Positions 48,546 to 57,133 of a stretch of 64,000 nucleotides of DNA are shown here, one piece after another. Origin of the DNA: Glutamicibacter uratoxydans. GTDB lineage: Bacteria; Actinomycetota; Actinomycetes; Actinomycetales; Micrococcaceae. The notes under the pieces were generated by a model. That model saw nothing but the letters and a program-made list of their open reading frames with translations. It ran no database searches and was not told where the DNA came from. Numbering within the stretch: position 1 is the stretch's first letter; every line of letters starts with the position of its first letter. Location: the NCBI RefSeq assembly GCF_006539925.1, contig NZ_BJNY01000012.1, positions 1-64,000 of the forward strand. The letters are read 5' to 3'. A program made the position numbers and the translations under genes.

Positions 48546-48577
48546 TTGCACAGAGTGCAACTTTGCACGTAGTGTAA
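48546..48577. promoter_or_regulatory. Tandem dyad operators ahead of the TetR gene
   Basis: Two 15-bp dyads share the plan TTGCAC-N3-GTGCAA. The first (48546-48560) is perfect and the second (48563-48577, TTGCAC-GTA-GTGTAA) has one mismatch. Their centres are 17 bp apart. The second ends 4 nt before the GTG start, so both must overlap the promoter. This is the expected arrangement for TetR autorepression and control of the MMPL gene. Confidence 0.65.
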
Positions 48578-48581
48578 GTAT

Positions 48582-49253
48582 GTGACTACTCAAAGCATGG
48601 GCACGCGTCGCGAGAAAAACAAGCAGGCAACCAGGGAAGCAATCCTGAATGCCGTCTCGCAGCTGCTCCACGACGGACACGGCGCGGCGCTGACCGCTAC
48701 CCAGATCGCGGACGCAGCCGGGATTTCCCGACGCACCCTTTTCAACTATTTCCCCACGGTGGATGCCATCATCTCCTACCCGCTGCACCGGGTGCTGGAG
48801 ACCATGGTCGACTCCATCAGCGAGCTGACCGATTCCATGCCGCTCATGGATGCCATCGTGGTGGCGTTGAAGTCAGACGAGGTGGCAGACCTGCTCGGAC
48901 GGGTAGCTCTCTTCGGGGCCCTGCTGACCAAGGACTCCCCCAGCGGATGCTATCCGTCGAATATGGACGAATGGCAGAAGGCCACCTCCGACGTCGTCGA
49001 AAAGCTGGCGCGCCGCTCTCCGAATGCCGACGGCTTCGCCATCCGCGTTTTCACCCATGCGCTGCTCGGCGCAGGCCAGGCGGCCTTCGATGAATGGATT
49101 GAACGCCTCCCGGCATTGGGCAAAGTCTCCAACGACATCACCGATGCCCAGATCGCAGAATTTCACACGCTGATCAACCAAGCCATGAGCACCCTTGATC
49201 AAGGGCTTTCTGCCTTGCCACTATCCCCTTCGCAACACACCAAGGAAGACTGA
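48582..49253 (+). CDS. TetR-family transcriptional regulator
   Basis: A 223-aa regulator with an N-terminal HTH (about residues 15-60; ATQIADAAGISRRTLFNYFPT) and a helical ligand-binding domain. The GTG start has no ribosome binding site and follows the operator closely, suggesting a leaderless mRNA; an ATG five codons downstream is an alternative. It is 3 nt before the MMPL transporter gene, so it most likely represses its own export operon in response to a lipophilic or toxic ligand. Confidence 0.88.
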   Translation: MTTQSMGTRREKNKQATREAILNAVSQLLHDGHGAALTATQIADAAGISRRTLFNYFPTVDAIISYPLHRVLETMVDSISELTDSMPLMDAIVVALKSDEVADLLGRVALFGALLTKDSPSGCYPSNMDEWQKATSDVVEKLARRSPNADGFAIRVFTHALLGAGQAAFDEWIERLPALGKVSNDITDAQIAEFHTLINQAMSTLDQGLSALPLSPSQHTKED

Positions 49254-49256
49254 CCC

Positions 49257-52200
49257 ATGGCTTCTCTGCTCTACCGTCTGGCGCGCTGGGCCCACCGGCA
49301 CCACTACCGCATCATTGCGATGTGGCTGGCGGCCTTCATCTTCATCGGAATCTCGGCGAGCCTGTTCATGGGCCAGCTGTCCAACACTTTCACCATTCCC
49401 GGCACCGAAACCCAGCGCACGCTGGACCGGCTCAAGCAGGAGATCCCCGACCTGGCCGGCGGCTCGGGATCCATTGTGTTCCATGAAAGCTCCAACAAGC
49501 CGCTGAACGACGCCCAGAAGCAGTCCATCAACGATTCCTTGGAGCAGTTGAAGCTCAACCCGGCGGTCGTCGACGCCATGAGCCCCTTTGAACTGCAAAA
49601 GCAGCTCGATGAAGCGCAGCCTGAATTGGACAAGGCCGAACAGAAGCTCGTTGACGGCCAGGATGAAATCAACGACGGCAAGAAGCAGATCGAAGACGGC
49701 AAAAAGCAGCTAGAGGAAGGCAAGCAGGGCATTGCCGACGGCTGGAAGGAATACAACGAAGGCCAGGACAAGATCACTGCCGGCGAACCCCAGATCGCCA
49801 TTGCCGAGCAGCAGCTGGCCACCGGGCGCAGCGAACTGGCAAGCTCCAAAGCGCAGCTGACCAGTGGCCAGGCACAGCTGGATCAGGGCCAGAAGAAGTA
49901 CGACCAGGGCCTGAAGAAATACAAGGCGGGCCTGGCGCAATACGAGTCGGGGCTGGCCCAGTTCAAGGCCGGTGAAAAGAAGCTCAATGACGCCCAGGCC
50001 AAGCTGGATGCGGGCGAAAAGCAGTACACCTCCGGCATGGACAAGATCCTCCAGGGCAAGTCCCGCTCCGAGATGGACGCGCAGCTGAGCAGCGGCAAAA
50101 AGGACGCCGAGGCAGGGCTGGAGACCGCTAAGGACGGACTGGCCGCCGCCAACTCCGGCATCAAGCAGGCCGATGCAGCCATTGCCGGCTTGAACACCCA
50201 GATCTCGCAGACCCAGAAGTTGCTCGACCAAGCCACCGCAGATGGCAATGAAGCAGACATCGCCAAGTACACCGCCACCCTGGCAGGACTGAAATCCGGT
50301 CTGGAAACCGCCACTTCGCAGCGCGAGCAGGCAGTGGCAGGCGCTTCCCAAGCCCAGTCAGGCATCGACCAGGCCAACGGCGCGCTGAACCAGATCGCCC
50401 AGGCCCAGGCCGGGCTGGCCCAGCTCGATACTGCCCGCGCCAAGCTGGATTCGGGCAAGGCCGAAGCGCAGCAGGGCAAGAAGGAACTTGAAAAGAACCG
50501 CGCCAAGCTGGTCACCGCCAAGACCGATCTGACCGCCGCCAAGACCCAGCTGGATTCTGGCAAGAAGGAGCTTGACGCCAATCGAGCCAAGCTCAACGAG
50601 GGCTGGGCCCAGTGGCGCGCAGGCAAGGCCAAGCTGGATGCCGGCCAGAAGGAATTCGACGCCAAGAAGGCCGAGTTCGAGGCGGGCAAGGCCAAGCTGG
50701 CCGACGCCAAGAAGCAGCTGGAAGCCGGCGAAAAGACCATCAAGGACAAGACCGCCCAGCTGGAACAGGCCGAGAAGGACCTGGCCAAGGGCGAGAAGAA
50801 GCTTGATTCCGGACGCGCCGAGCTCGAATTCGCCTCACGACAGGTCAACGCCAGCAACGGCATGCGCTTCATCTCCGAGGACGGCAGCACCGCGGTCGCC
50901 CAGGTTTCCTTCAAGGGACAGACCGACGCGCTGACCAGCGAAGAACGCGAGATGATCACCGCCATCGCCGCCGGCCCGCAGGCCAACGGCGTCGAGGTGC
51001 TCTTCTCCAAGGAGATCCTGCAGGACATGTCCCAGGTCTTCGGCACCTCTGAGATCATCGGCGTGGTCATCGCAGCGGTGGTGCTGCTGGTTATGCTCGG
51101 CACCCTGGTCGCCGCCGGGCTGCCGCTGCTGCTGGCAATCCTCGGCGTCGGCGCCGGCGTGGGCACCACTATGGCCTTCTCCTCGATGATTTCCATGGCA
51201 TCGATCACCCCTGCGCTGGCTCTCATGCTGGGCCTGGCGGTGGGCATCGACTATGCCCTGTTCATCATCCACCGGCACCGGTCCCAGCTGCTGGGCGGAA
51301 TGGAAGTGGGCGAATCCATTGCCCGCGCGGTGGGAACCAGCGGCAACGCGGTGGTCTTCGCCGGCCTGACGGTGATCATTGCGCTGGCGGCCCTGGCGGT
51401 TCCGGGACTTCCGTTCCTCTCGATCCTGGGCTTCTCCGCGGCCTTCACGGTGCTGTGCTCGGTGCTGCTGAACATCACCCTGCTGCCCGCCCTGCTGTCC
51501 CTGGCCGGCACCCGGCTGGTGTCCAAGCGGGCCTTCCGCAAGGCCGCCGAGCAGGCCGAACACCCGGTGATCAAGGAGCCGGTCTCCGCCCGCTGGGTCC
51601 GTCTGGTGACCAAGGTGGCGATCCCTGCAGCGCTGGTGGTGATCGCGCTGCTCGGAGCCATCGCCCTGCCGGCTGCCCAGATGCGCACCGCCCTGCCCGA
51701 CGGCAGTGCGGAACCCGCGGACTCCCAGGCCTTCCAGGCCTTCGAGCAGACCAGCGACAAGTTCGGCGCAGGCTACAACGGCCCGCTGCTGGTGCTGGCA
51801 GACCTGCCCGCGGGGCTGTCCCAGCGGGATGCTGATTCCATGGCCCTGGATGTCGCAGACACCCTGCGCGACTATGACGGGGTGGTCGCGGCCATCCCGG
51901 TGACCATGACCGATGACAGGACCCTGTCAGCCATCCAGGTGATCCCCACCGACGGCCCGTCCTCGGCGGCCACCGAGGCGCTGGTGCACGAGCTGCGCGA
52001 TGACCGGGCAAAGATCCACGACGCCACCGGCGCAGAAATTGCCGTCACCGGCCAGGTTGCGGCGCAGATCGACGTGTCGGAAAAGGTCACCGAGGCGCTG
52101 GTGCCGTACCTGAGCATCGTGGTCGGCCTGTCGCTGATCCTGCTGCTGTTGGTCTTCCGCTCCATCGTGGTGCCGTTCCTTGCCACCGGCGGATTCCTGC

Positions 52201-52763
52201 TCTCGCTGCTGGCTGCCTTCGGCGCCACCACCGCGGTGTACCAGTTCGGCTGGATGGGCAATGTCTTCGACGTGAACGTGCCGGGTCCGCTGCTCAGCTT
52301 CCTGCCGATCCTGCTCACCGGCATCCTGTTCGGCCTGGCCATGGACTACCAGGTCTTCCTGGTCTCGGCGATGCGCGAACGCTACGCGCACGGCGAGCCG
52401 GCCAAGGATGCTGTCCGCTCGGGCTTCTCCATGGCCGCCCCGGTGGTCACCGCAGCGGCGCTGATCATGATCTCGGTATTCGCCGGCTTCGTGTTCTCGC
52501 ATCTGTCGATGATCCGCCCGCTGGGCTTCGCCCTGGCCTTCGGCGTGCTCTTCGACGCCTTCGTGGTGCGCATGACGCTGATCCCGGCGCTCATGCACCT
52601 GCTGGGCGACAAGGCCTGGTACCTGCCGAAGTGGCTGGACAAGATCCTTCCGGACGTGGACGTCGAGGGCTCCAAGCTCAACGAGCTGCTGGATGCCGAA
52701 GAATCGTACGATGGCTATGAAGACGGCAACGACGCAAGCACCAAGGAGAATGTCGCAGTATGA
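49257..52763 (+). CDS. MMPL-family RND transporter with long periplasmic-type coiled coil
   Basis: A 1168-aa exporter. The first helix (residues about 18-40) is followed by a very long coiled-coil insert (about 110-530) made of 7-residue units with Gly or Ala at a fixed position (for example KKYDQGL, KKYKAGL, AQYESGL). A membrane block of five helices (about 600-790), a second porter loop and a final block (about 940-1125) complete the RND layout, with the family's GIDYALFIIHRHR and AMDYQVFLVSAMRER motifs. The insert resembles the YhgE/Pip type. The substrate is unknown; lipids, drugs or cell-wall precursors are usual. The maf start overlaps its stop (ATGA). Confidence 0.9.
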   Translation: MASLLYRLARWAHRHHYRIIAMWLAAFIFIGISASLFMGQLSNTFTIPGTETQRTLDRLKQEIPDLAGGSGSIVFHESSNKPLNDAQKQSINDSLEQLKLNPAVVDAMSPFELQKQLDEAQPELDKAEQKLVDGQDEINDGKKQIEDGKKQLEEGKQGIADGWKEYNEGQDKITAGEPQIAIAEQQLATGRSELASSKAQLTSGQAQLDQGQKKYDQGLKKYKAGLAQYESGLAQFKAGEKKLNDAQAKLDAGEKQYTSGMDKILQGKSRSEMDAQLSSGKKDAEAGLETAKDGLAAANSGIKQADAAIAGLNTQISQTQKLLDQATADGNEADIAKYTATLAGLKSGLETATSQREQAVAGASQAQSGIDQANGALNQIAQAQAGLAQLDTARAKLDSGKAEAQQGKKELEKNRAKLVTAKTDLTAAKTQLDSGKKELDANRAKLNEGWAQWRAGKAKLDAGQKEFDAKKAEFEAGKAKLADAKKQLEAGEKTIKDKTAQLEQAEKDLAKGEKKLDSGRAELEFASRQVNASNGMRFISEDGSTAVAQVSFKGQTDALTSEEREMITAIAAGPQANGVEVLFSKEILQDMSQVFGTSEIIGVVIAAVVLLVMLGTLVAAGLPLLLAILGVGAGVGTTMAFSSMISMASITPALALMLGLAVGIDYALFIIHRHRSQLLGGMEVGESIARAVGTSGNAVVFAGLTVIIALAALAVPGLPFLSILGFSAAFTVLCSVLLNITLLPALLSLAGTRLVSKRAFRKAAEQAEHPVIKEPVSARWVRLVTKVAIPAALVVIALLGAIALPAAQMRTALPDGSAEPADSQAFQAFEQTSDKFGAGYNGPLLVLADLPAGLSQRDADSMALDVADTLRDYDGVVAAIPVTMTDDRTLSAIQVIPTDGPSSAATEALVHELRDDRAKIHDATGAEIAVTGQVAAQIDVSEKVTEALVPYLSIVVGLSLILLLLVFRSIVVPFLATGGFLLSLLAAFGATTAVYQFGWMGNVFDVNVPGPLLSFLPILLTGILFGLAMDYQVFLVSAMRERYAHGEPAKDAVRSGFSMAAPVVTAAALIMISVFAGFVFSHLSMIRPLGFALAFGVLFDAFVVRMTLIPALMHLLGDKAWYLPKWLDKILPDVDVEGSKLNELLDAEESYDGYEDGNDASTKENVAV

Positions 52764-53401
52764 GTGAATCAACCACAGCGCCGGCCCGGCTGCTGCTCGC
52801 TTCCGCGTCCTGGGGCCGCAAAAAAGTCTTGAGCGATGCCGGATTAGCTTTCGAAACCCAGGTTTCGAATGTCGACGAGGATGCGGTCCTCGCACAGGCA
52901 GAGGCCGAGCACGGCCCGCAGACTCCTGCGCAGACCGCGCTGCTGCTGGCCAAGTCCAAGGCCCTCGCCGTGGCGGCGTCGGATCATCCGGCAGGCACCC
53001 TGGTGCTGGGCTGCGATTCGGTCTTCGAACTGGACGGTGTGGCCTACGGCAAGCCGCACACCCCGGAGGTGGCCCGCGAACGCTGGCGGCAGCTGAGCGG
53101 AGCCACCGGCGTGCTGCACTCCGGGCACTGGCTGGTCGACACCGCAGATCCTGCCTCGGCGCGGGGCAGAGTTTCCTCCACCGTCGTCCGCTTCCACAAG
53201 GTCTCGGATGCTGAAATTGAAGCCTACGTGGCCAGCGGCGAGCCGCTGCCCTGCGCCGGAGCGTTCACCATCGACGGGCTGGCCGCCGCCTTCATTGAAT
53301 CGATCGAGGGCAACTTCCAAAACGTCGTCGGACTGGACGTTTCGGTCCTGCGCAGCCTGCTGGCCCAGGCCGGCGTGCAGATCATCGACCTGTGGAAGTA
53401 G
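52760..53401 (+). CDS. maf: Maf-family nucleotide pyrophosphatase
   Basis: A 213-aa nucleoside triphosphate pyrophosphatase that removes non-canonical nucleotides or blocks septation when overexpressed in other bacteria. The Maf start motif is LLLASASWGRKKVL, with VDEDAV and the catalytic Asp in LGCDSVFELDG. In many Actinobacteria maf lies beside acyl-CoA carboxylase genes; here it is coupled instead to an MMPL transporter (ATGA overlap). Confidence 0.88.
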   Translation: MSESTTAPARLLLASASWGRKKVLSDAGLAFETQVSNVDEDAVLAQAEAEHGPQTPAQTALLLAKSKALAVAASDHPAGTLVLGCDSVFELDGVAYGKPHTPEVARERWRQLSGATGVLHSGHWLVDTADPASARGRVSSTVVRFHKVSDAEIEAYVASGEPLPCAGAFTIDGLAAAFIESIEGNFQNVVGLDVSVLRSLLAQAGVQIIDLWK

Positions 53402-53404
53402 CGG

Positions 53405-53430
53405 GCCTGCGGGGCCGCGGCCCCGCAGGC
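53405..53430 (+). terminator. 26-bp perfect GC palindrome after maf
   Basis: The 26 nt from 53405 are self-complementary with no loop and are followed by a second small stem, TACCT-ccagc-AGGTA (53431-53445), but no T-tract. It starts 4 nt after the maf stop. It could stop or stabilise the TetR-MMPL-maf transcript; a factor-dependent or inefficient terminator is the reasonable reading. Confidence 0.5.
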
Positions 53431-53491
53431 TACCTCCAGCAGGTAGAATTACTAGTGCTTTCCCGTTTCACAGTTTGAAGGTATTACCGTT

Positions 53492-53947
53492 TTGAGCGCC
53501 TCACGACGATTCACCCTGCCGGCGGTAGCCGCCGCCGCGGCGCTGGTCTTGACCAGCTGCGGCAGCGACTCGGGCTTTGAATCATCCACCCCCGAAGACA
53601 CCGTGTACTGCGTCGATAAGAACAATGTTGTCGTCGACGAAGCCCAGTGCAACGACGACCATCCGTCCACCACGCACCACAGCGGAGTGGGCACCGCGTT
53701 GATGTTCTTCATGATCGGGCGCTTTGCCGGCGGCCTGCGCCCCGGCACCCAGCTGGATCCCTCGCAGTCCACCCAGCGCTTCCGCTCAAATGACACCGCA
53801 GCCCGCGCCAAGGCAGGACTCTCCGGCACCGTGCGCAACGGCTATTCGGCGTCCACCGGCAAGCCTGCCGGATTCGGCTCCAGCTCCAAGCAGCGCAGCG
53901 GCAGCGGCCACTCGGGCGGCTTCGGCGGCGGACACTCCGGAGGCTAG
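53492..53947 (+). CDS. Lipoprotein paired with glutathionylspermidine-synthase-like gene
   Basis: A 151-aa lipoprotein (lipobox LTSC near residues 20-23) with a small DUF1190-like core containing two Cys (VYCVD, AQCND). A hydrophobic stretch follows, then a Gly/Ser/His-rich C-terminal tail. It starts at TTG. DUF1190-like proteins (E. coli YgiB/YjfM) are encoded beside GSP-synthase-like proteins, as here, with the partner 6 nt downstream. Function is unknown. Confidence 0.6.
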   Translation: MSASRRFTLPAVAAAAALVLTSCGSDSGFESSTPEDTVYCVDKNNVVVDEAQCNDDHPSTTHHSGVGTALMFFMIGRFAGGLRPGTQLDPSQSTQRFRSNDTAARAKAGLSGTVRNGYSASTGKPAGFGSSSKQRSGSGHSGGFGGGHSGG

Positions 53948-53953
53948 GGATTT

Positions 53954-55252
53954 ATGCAGCGCAAGATGACCACAGCCCGCCCGGACTACCTGGCGAAGGT
54001 CAATGCCTCAGGGCTGGTCTATACCCATGAGGATCTGGACAGCACCTCTCCCGAGCTCTACCGCTACTGGCGGGACGACGCCTACTACGAGCTGACTCCC
54101 AAGGAGATCGAGGTGCTGCACAAGGCCTCGACCACCGTGTTCTCCATGCTGGAAGAAGCCGGAGACTACCTGCTCTCCCCTGCCGGGTCCGCCGATCTGG
54201 CGCGCTTCGGCATCCCCTACCGCGCCATGCGCTCCATTATTGAAAGCTGGAACGAGGAGCCTGCCTGCGGATCGGTCTATGGGCGCTTCGACTTCCGCTT
54301 CGGCGGGCTGCGGCACCCGGAGCCGGATCAGCGCATCCCCAAGCTCTACGAATTCAACGCAGACACCCCCACTTCGCTGGTTGAGTCGCTGGTGCAGTGG
54401 GAATGGTTCGAGGACAACCGGCGCCTCGGCGCCACCCAGTGGACCAACATGTATGAAGACCTCGTTGCGGCCTGGCAGCGCAACCTGGGGCTGATCTCCC
54501 GCAAGATCGGCAGCGTGCCCACCGTCTACTTCGCCTGCAGCGCCTTGGATTTGTCCCACGAGGACGAAATGAACACCCTAGTGCTGCGCGATACCTGCGC
54601 GGCGGCGGGCTATCCGACCGAAACGATCTATATCGAGAACCTGTGGGTGGACGGCGACGGCCGCTACCGCGCCGGCGAAAACGGCCCGCTGATCCAGGTC
54701 ATCTTCAAGCTGTACCCATGGGAGCACATGGTGCACACCGAGCATGCAGACGACCTGTTCAACGACATGCTCGACTCTGGCTTCAACGGAGCGCCATATC
54801 AGGGCGGAACCATCTGGATCGAGCCACCCTACAAGATGCTCTGGAGCACCAAGGCAATCCTGCCCGTGCTGTGGAAGCTCTTCGGCAGCGACCCAGAGCG
54901 CTCGCAGTACCTGCTGCCTGCATGGTTCGAAGACCAGACGCCGGACTACCTGAAGCGCTTGGGCTATGTGCGCAAGCCGCTGCTGAGCCGTGAAGGAGCA
55001 GACATCACGCTGCACCAGTCCAACGGCGAGCGCACCATGGGCGAGGTCCAAGGCTACGGCGAAGAGGGATTCATCCTCCAGGAGCTGGCGCTTCCGCCGG
55101 TCTTCCACCGCGATGACGAGAACAAGGACGTCAGCACGGTGCTGGGTGTGTGGATGATTGACGGCGAACCTTCAGGGCTTGCCATCCGTGAAAGCGACGG
55201 CCCGATCACTGACAACTTCGCCAACTTCATTCCCCACGTCGTCACCCACTAG
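53954..55252 (+). CDS. Glutathionylspermidine synthase-family ATP-grasp protein
   Basis: A 432-aa protein of the C-terminal (synthetase) domain family of glutathionylspermidine synthase. Conserved segments are GRFDFRFGG, YEFNADTPTSLVES, WEWFED and the ATP-grasp closing block with EPPYKMLWSTKAILPVL. It lacks the amidase domain. Because Actinobacteria generally use mycothiol rather than glutathione, the true amide-forming substrate pair is unlikely to be glutathione and spermidine; that is inference. A GGAGG lies upstream. It is followed by a shift to lower G+C. Confidence 0.85.
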   Translation: MQRKMTTARPDYLAKVNASGLVYTHEDLDSTSPELYRYWRDDAYYELTPKEIEVLHKASTTVFSMLEEAGDYLLSPAGSADLARFGIPYRAMRSIIESWNEEPACGSVYGRFDFRFGGLRHPEPDQRIPKLYEFNADTPTSLVESLVQWEWFEDNRRLGATQWTNMYEDLVAAWQRNLGLISRKIGSVPTVYFACSALDLSHEDEMNTLVLRDTCAAAGYPTETIYIENLWVDGDGRYRAGENGPLIQVIFKLYPWEHMVHTEHADDLFNDMLDSGFNGAPYQGGTIWIEPPYKMLWSTKAILPVLWKLFGSDPERSQYLLPAWFEDQTPDYLKRLGYVRKPLLSREGADITLHQSNGERTMGEVQGYGEEGFILQELALPPVFHRDDENKDVSTVLGVWMIDGEPSGLAIRESDGPITDNFANFIPHVVTH

Positions 55253-55332
55253 TCGAGCATCTCTCTCGTCACAGGCAGCCAGCCTCAACTCTTGTTTGAG
55301 AATTTCGTACAGATATGTGAAAGGGCCTTGCC

Positions 55333-55743
55333 GTGCTAATTGATGTCAAGGCGTTGCTGGACCTCGTGGCGACCGAAGTTTTCGATTCCCGATTCTCGGT
55401 AGAAAAAGCTGGTTCCAATGATCCAACTGCACCTTATGCAATCCAGGTGAGTTCTCATTTTGATATCGAGCGATCCGTCCGCATCCGCGTCAGCTACGAG
55501 TGGATGGATATCGACATCCTTGATTTCGGAGTCGGGGCCATACTTTTCAACGACGACCTTGATGAAACGAAAGCAATCGATATTCGGCGCATTTGCCGGG
55601 TGGCTCATTCCTATTTGAGCGGCAAGGCGCACATAGAAACTCGGCGCCGTTTTTGGAAGGGTTCCACGACCACAGTGATGATTGATGAGGACCGAATGCA
55701 GTGGCAGCTGGGACGCCACTCATGCCATGTGCCCTATCCATGA
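55333..55743 (+). CDS. Hypothetical protein of unknown function
   Basis: A 136-aa acidic protein with no signal peptide or transmembrane segment and no recognised domain. The GTG start has AAAGGG at 7 nt. G+C is lower than in neighbouring core genes and homologues may be rare, in keeping with accessory DNA. A -35/-10 like pair (TTGTTT, TATGTG, 16-nt spacer) lies just upstream at about 55294-55321. Confidence 0.5.
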   Translation: MLIDVKALLDLVATEVFDSRFSVEKAGSNDPTAPYAIQVSSHFDIERSVRIRVSYEWMDIDILDFGVGAILFNDDLDETKAIDIRRICRVAHSYLSGKAHIETRRRFWKGSTTTVMIDEDRMQWQLGRHSCHVPYP

Positions 55744-55822
55744 CTTTGCCTAGCAGCCAGCACCCATTGCTTCCTTAAGTCCGGGCGGTCCACCCGGGAA
55801 GCTCGTGGCTGTGCATTGCTGA

Positions 55823-55993
55823 TTAGTCCACCATGGCGCGCAGCCGCATTCGACGGGTGGAGCAGATGCTGCACCGCTGGTAGAGCACTTCTCCTTCCGA
55901 GGTCCAGTGCCGTGATTCAATGCCCCAGTCATGGCTGCAGAGGTCGGTATGGATGGTGATTTCAGGCTGTTTAGCCTTTGCTGTGTTGGTCAT
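55823..55993 (-). CDS. Small zinc-ribbon-like protein
   Basis: A 56-aa protein with C-x-H in the first third (LCSHDW) and C-x2-C later (YQRCSICST), plus the pattern ESRHWTSEGEVLYQRC that recurs in short actinobacterial zinc-ribbon proteins. The ATG at 55993 is preferred over a frame opening at 56029, which would overlap the divergent gene. Its start is 25 nt from that gene's start, so the two promoters must overlap. Confidence 0.6.
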   Translation of the reverse strand: MTNTAKAKQPEITIHTDLCSHDWGIESRHWTSEGEVLYQRCSICSTRRMRLRAMVD

Positions 55994-56018
55994 GAGTTCA
56001 GCATGATGTAATGTCCTT

Positions 56019-56534
56019 ATGCAACTCAACCCTTACGGCGAATATGCTGTCCTCCTAGCCGCATCTTTGGCCAACGACTGGCCCTCGGACAGAAGCGGCA
56101 TCGAAGAACGCACCCGCGACGTCGGCATGACAATGCCTTTTCCAGACCTGCCATCAGACCACGCCCAGGTTCGTGCAGTCATCGACGATTGGCTCGCAGT
56201 TGTCGATGCACCGTCCGACCCGCAGCGTGCCTTGTTGCTCAACGTCCAGTTGGCTACGGCCGCCGCCTACCCGCGGCTGGTCGACCACGACAATGAGGGA
56301 TGGCATCTGCACTACCGGGACGACGGACAGAGCATGCCCCAAGTGTTGAGGTCGGTGATCTGCACAGGAACCGCACTGCATCTGACGACTCGCGGCATGC
56401 ATCGGCTGCACCGCTGCGAAGCGGATCCATGCGTCAATGTCGTTGTCGACATCACGAGAAACGGGCGCCAAAAATATTGTTCGGTCCGCTGTGCGAATCG
56501 TGCTGCGGTGCGCCGCCACAGAACGCGTGGCTAA
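56019..56534 (+). CDS. ABATE/CGNR zinc-finger protein
   Basis: A 171-aa putative stress-related regulator. The N-terminal ABATE-like domain is followed by a C-terminal CGNR-type zinc finger: HRCEADPC, then RQKYCSVRCANRAAVRRHR. The usual CGNR tetrad is CANR here. It is divergent from the zinc-ribbon gene. No Shine-Dalgarno is present, suggesting a leaderless start. Confidence 0.75.
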   Translation: MQLNPYGEYAVLLAASLANDWPSDRSGIEERTRDVGMTMPFPDLPSDHAQVRAVIDDWLAVVDAPSDPQRALLLNVQLATAAAYPRLVDHDNEGWHLHYRDDGQSMPQVLRSVICTGTALHLTTRGMHRLHRCEADPCVNVVVDITRNGRQKYCSVRCANRAAVRRHRTRG

Positions 56535-56576
56535 GTCTGCCGTGAACGAATAATCATGCCCACAGCGGCCGGGCGC

Positions 56577-57017
56577 CTATGAATCACCAACGAAGATGTT
56601 TTCGTGGATTTGCTTCCAGCCTTCTGCCTCGTAGTCGCTGATCCGCGCATCGTTGCGGACCAGCGCCATCTTATGACCGGGGAGCTCTACTCCGACAAGG
56701 AATGGGGCGCCTGTCACTCCCCCACAGCCGCCTCCACCAAATTCGTCAGCCGCGTTCTGGTCGAAAACAAACAAGCAAGCCATCTTTTGGTCGGAAGAAG
56801 TCAAAACATAATAATCTGTACCCTCGTTTGATATCAGAAAGCGCGACGTATTGATATCCATCCCTGTATCGTCCAGCTGCGTCGGATCTCCTGGCCACCG
56901 ATCTGCCTCTTGGGCTTCTCTATCCAAGGCAGGGATTCCGGTGGCGCTGGTACACCCGGAAAGCAATAATGCTGAAACTCCAATTACTGCCGATGCACCC
57001 AGAAAATGTGCTTTCAC
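56577..57017 (-). CDS. Putative lipoprotein of unknown function
   Basis: A 146-aa protein with a lipoprotein signal (LSGC near residues 19-22). The exported domain has two Cys, one in a Gly-rich FGGGGCGGVTG loop. No family was recognised. The gene is low in G+C relative to its surroundings. Confidence 0.6.
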   Translation of the reverse strand: MKAHFLGASAVIGVSALLLSGCTSATGIPALDREAQEADRWPGDPTQLDDTGMDINTSRFLISNEGTDYYVLTSSDQKMACLFVFDQNAADEFGGGGCGGVTGAPFLVGVELPGHKMALVRNDARISDYEAEGWKQIHENIFVGDS

Positions 57018-57133
57018 CAGACATCCTCCTCAACTCAAGTTGAGCCGAGCCTATCTGACGAAATGCAGATATTCCTCAGTTTCGAAAAACCGAGTCGATA
57101 ACGTTATCCAAGCACGCTTTCCCTGCCGGCTTT

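Noticed and set aside
49600-50840. Repetitive DNA in the MMPL gene as a satellite-like repeat
   Set aside because: Periodicity is explained by heptad coiled-coil codons and is imperfect at DNA level.
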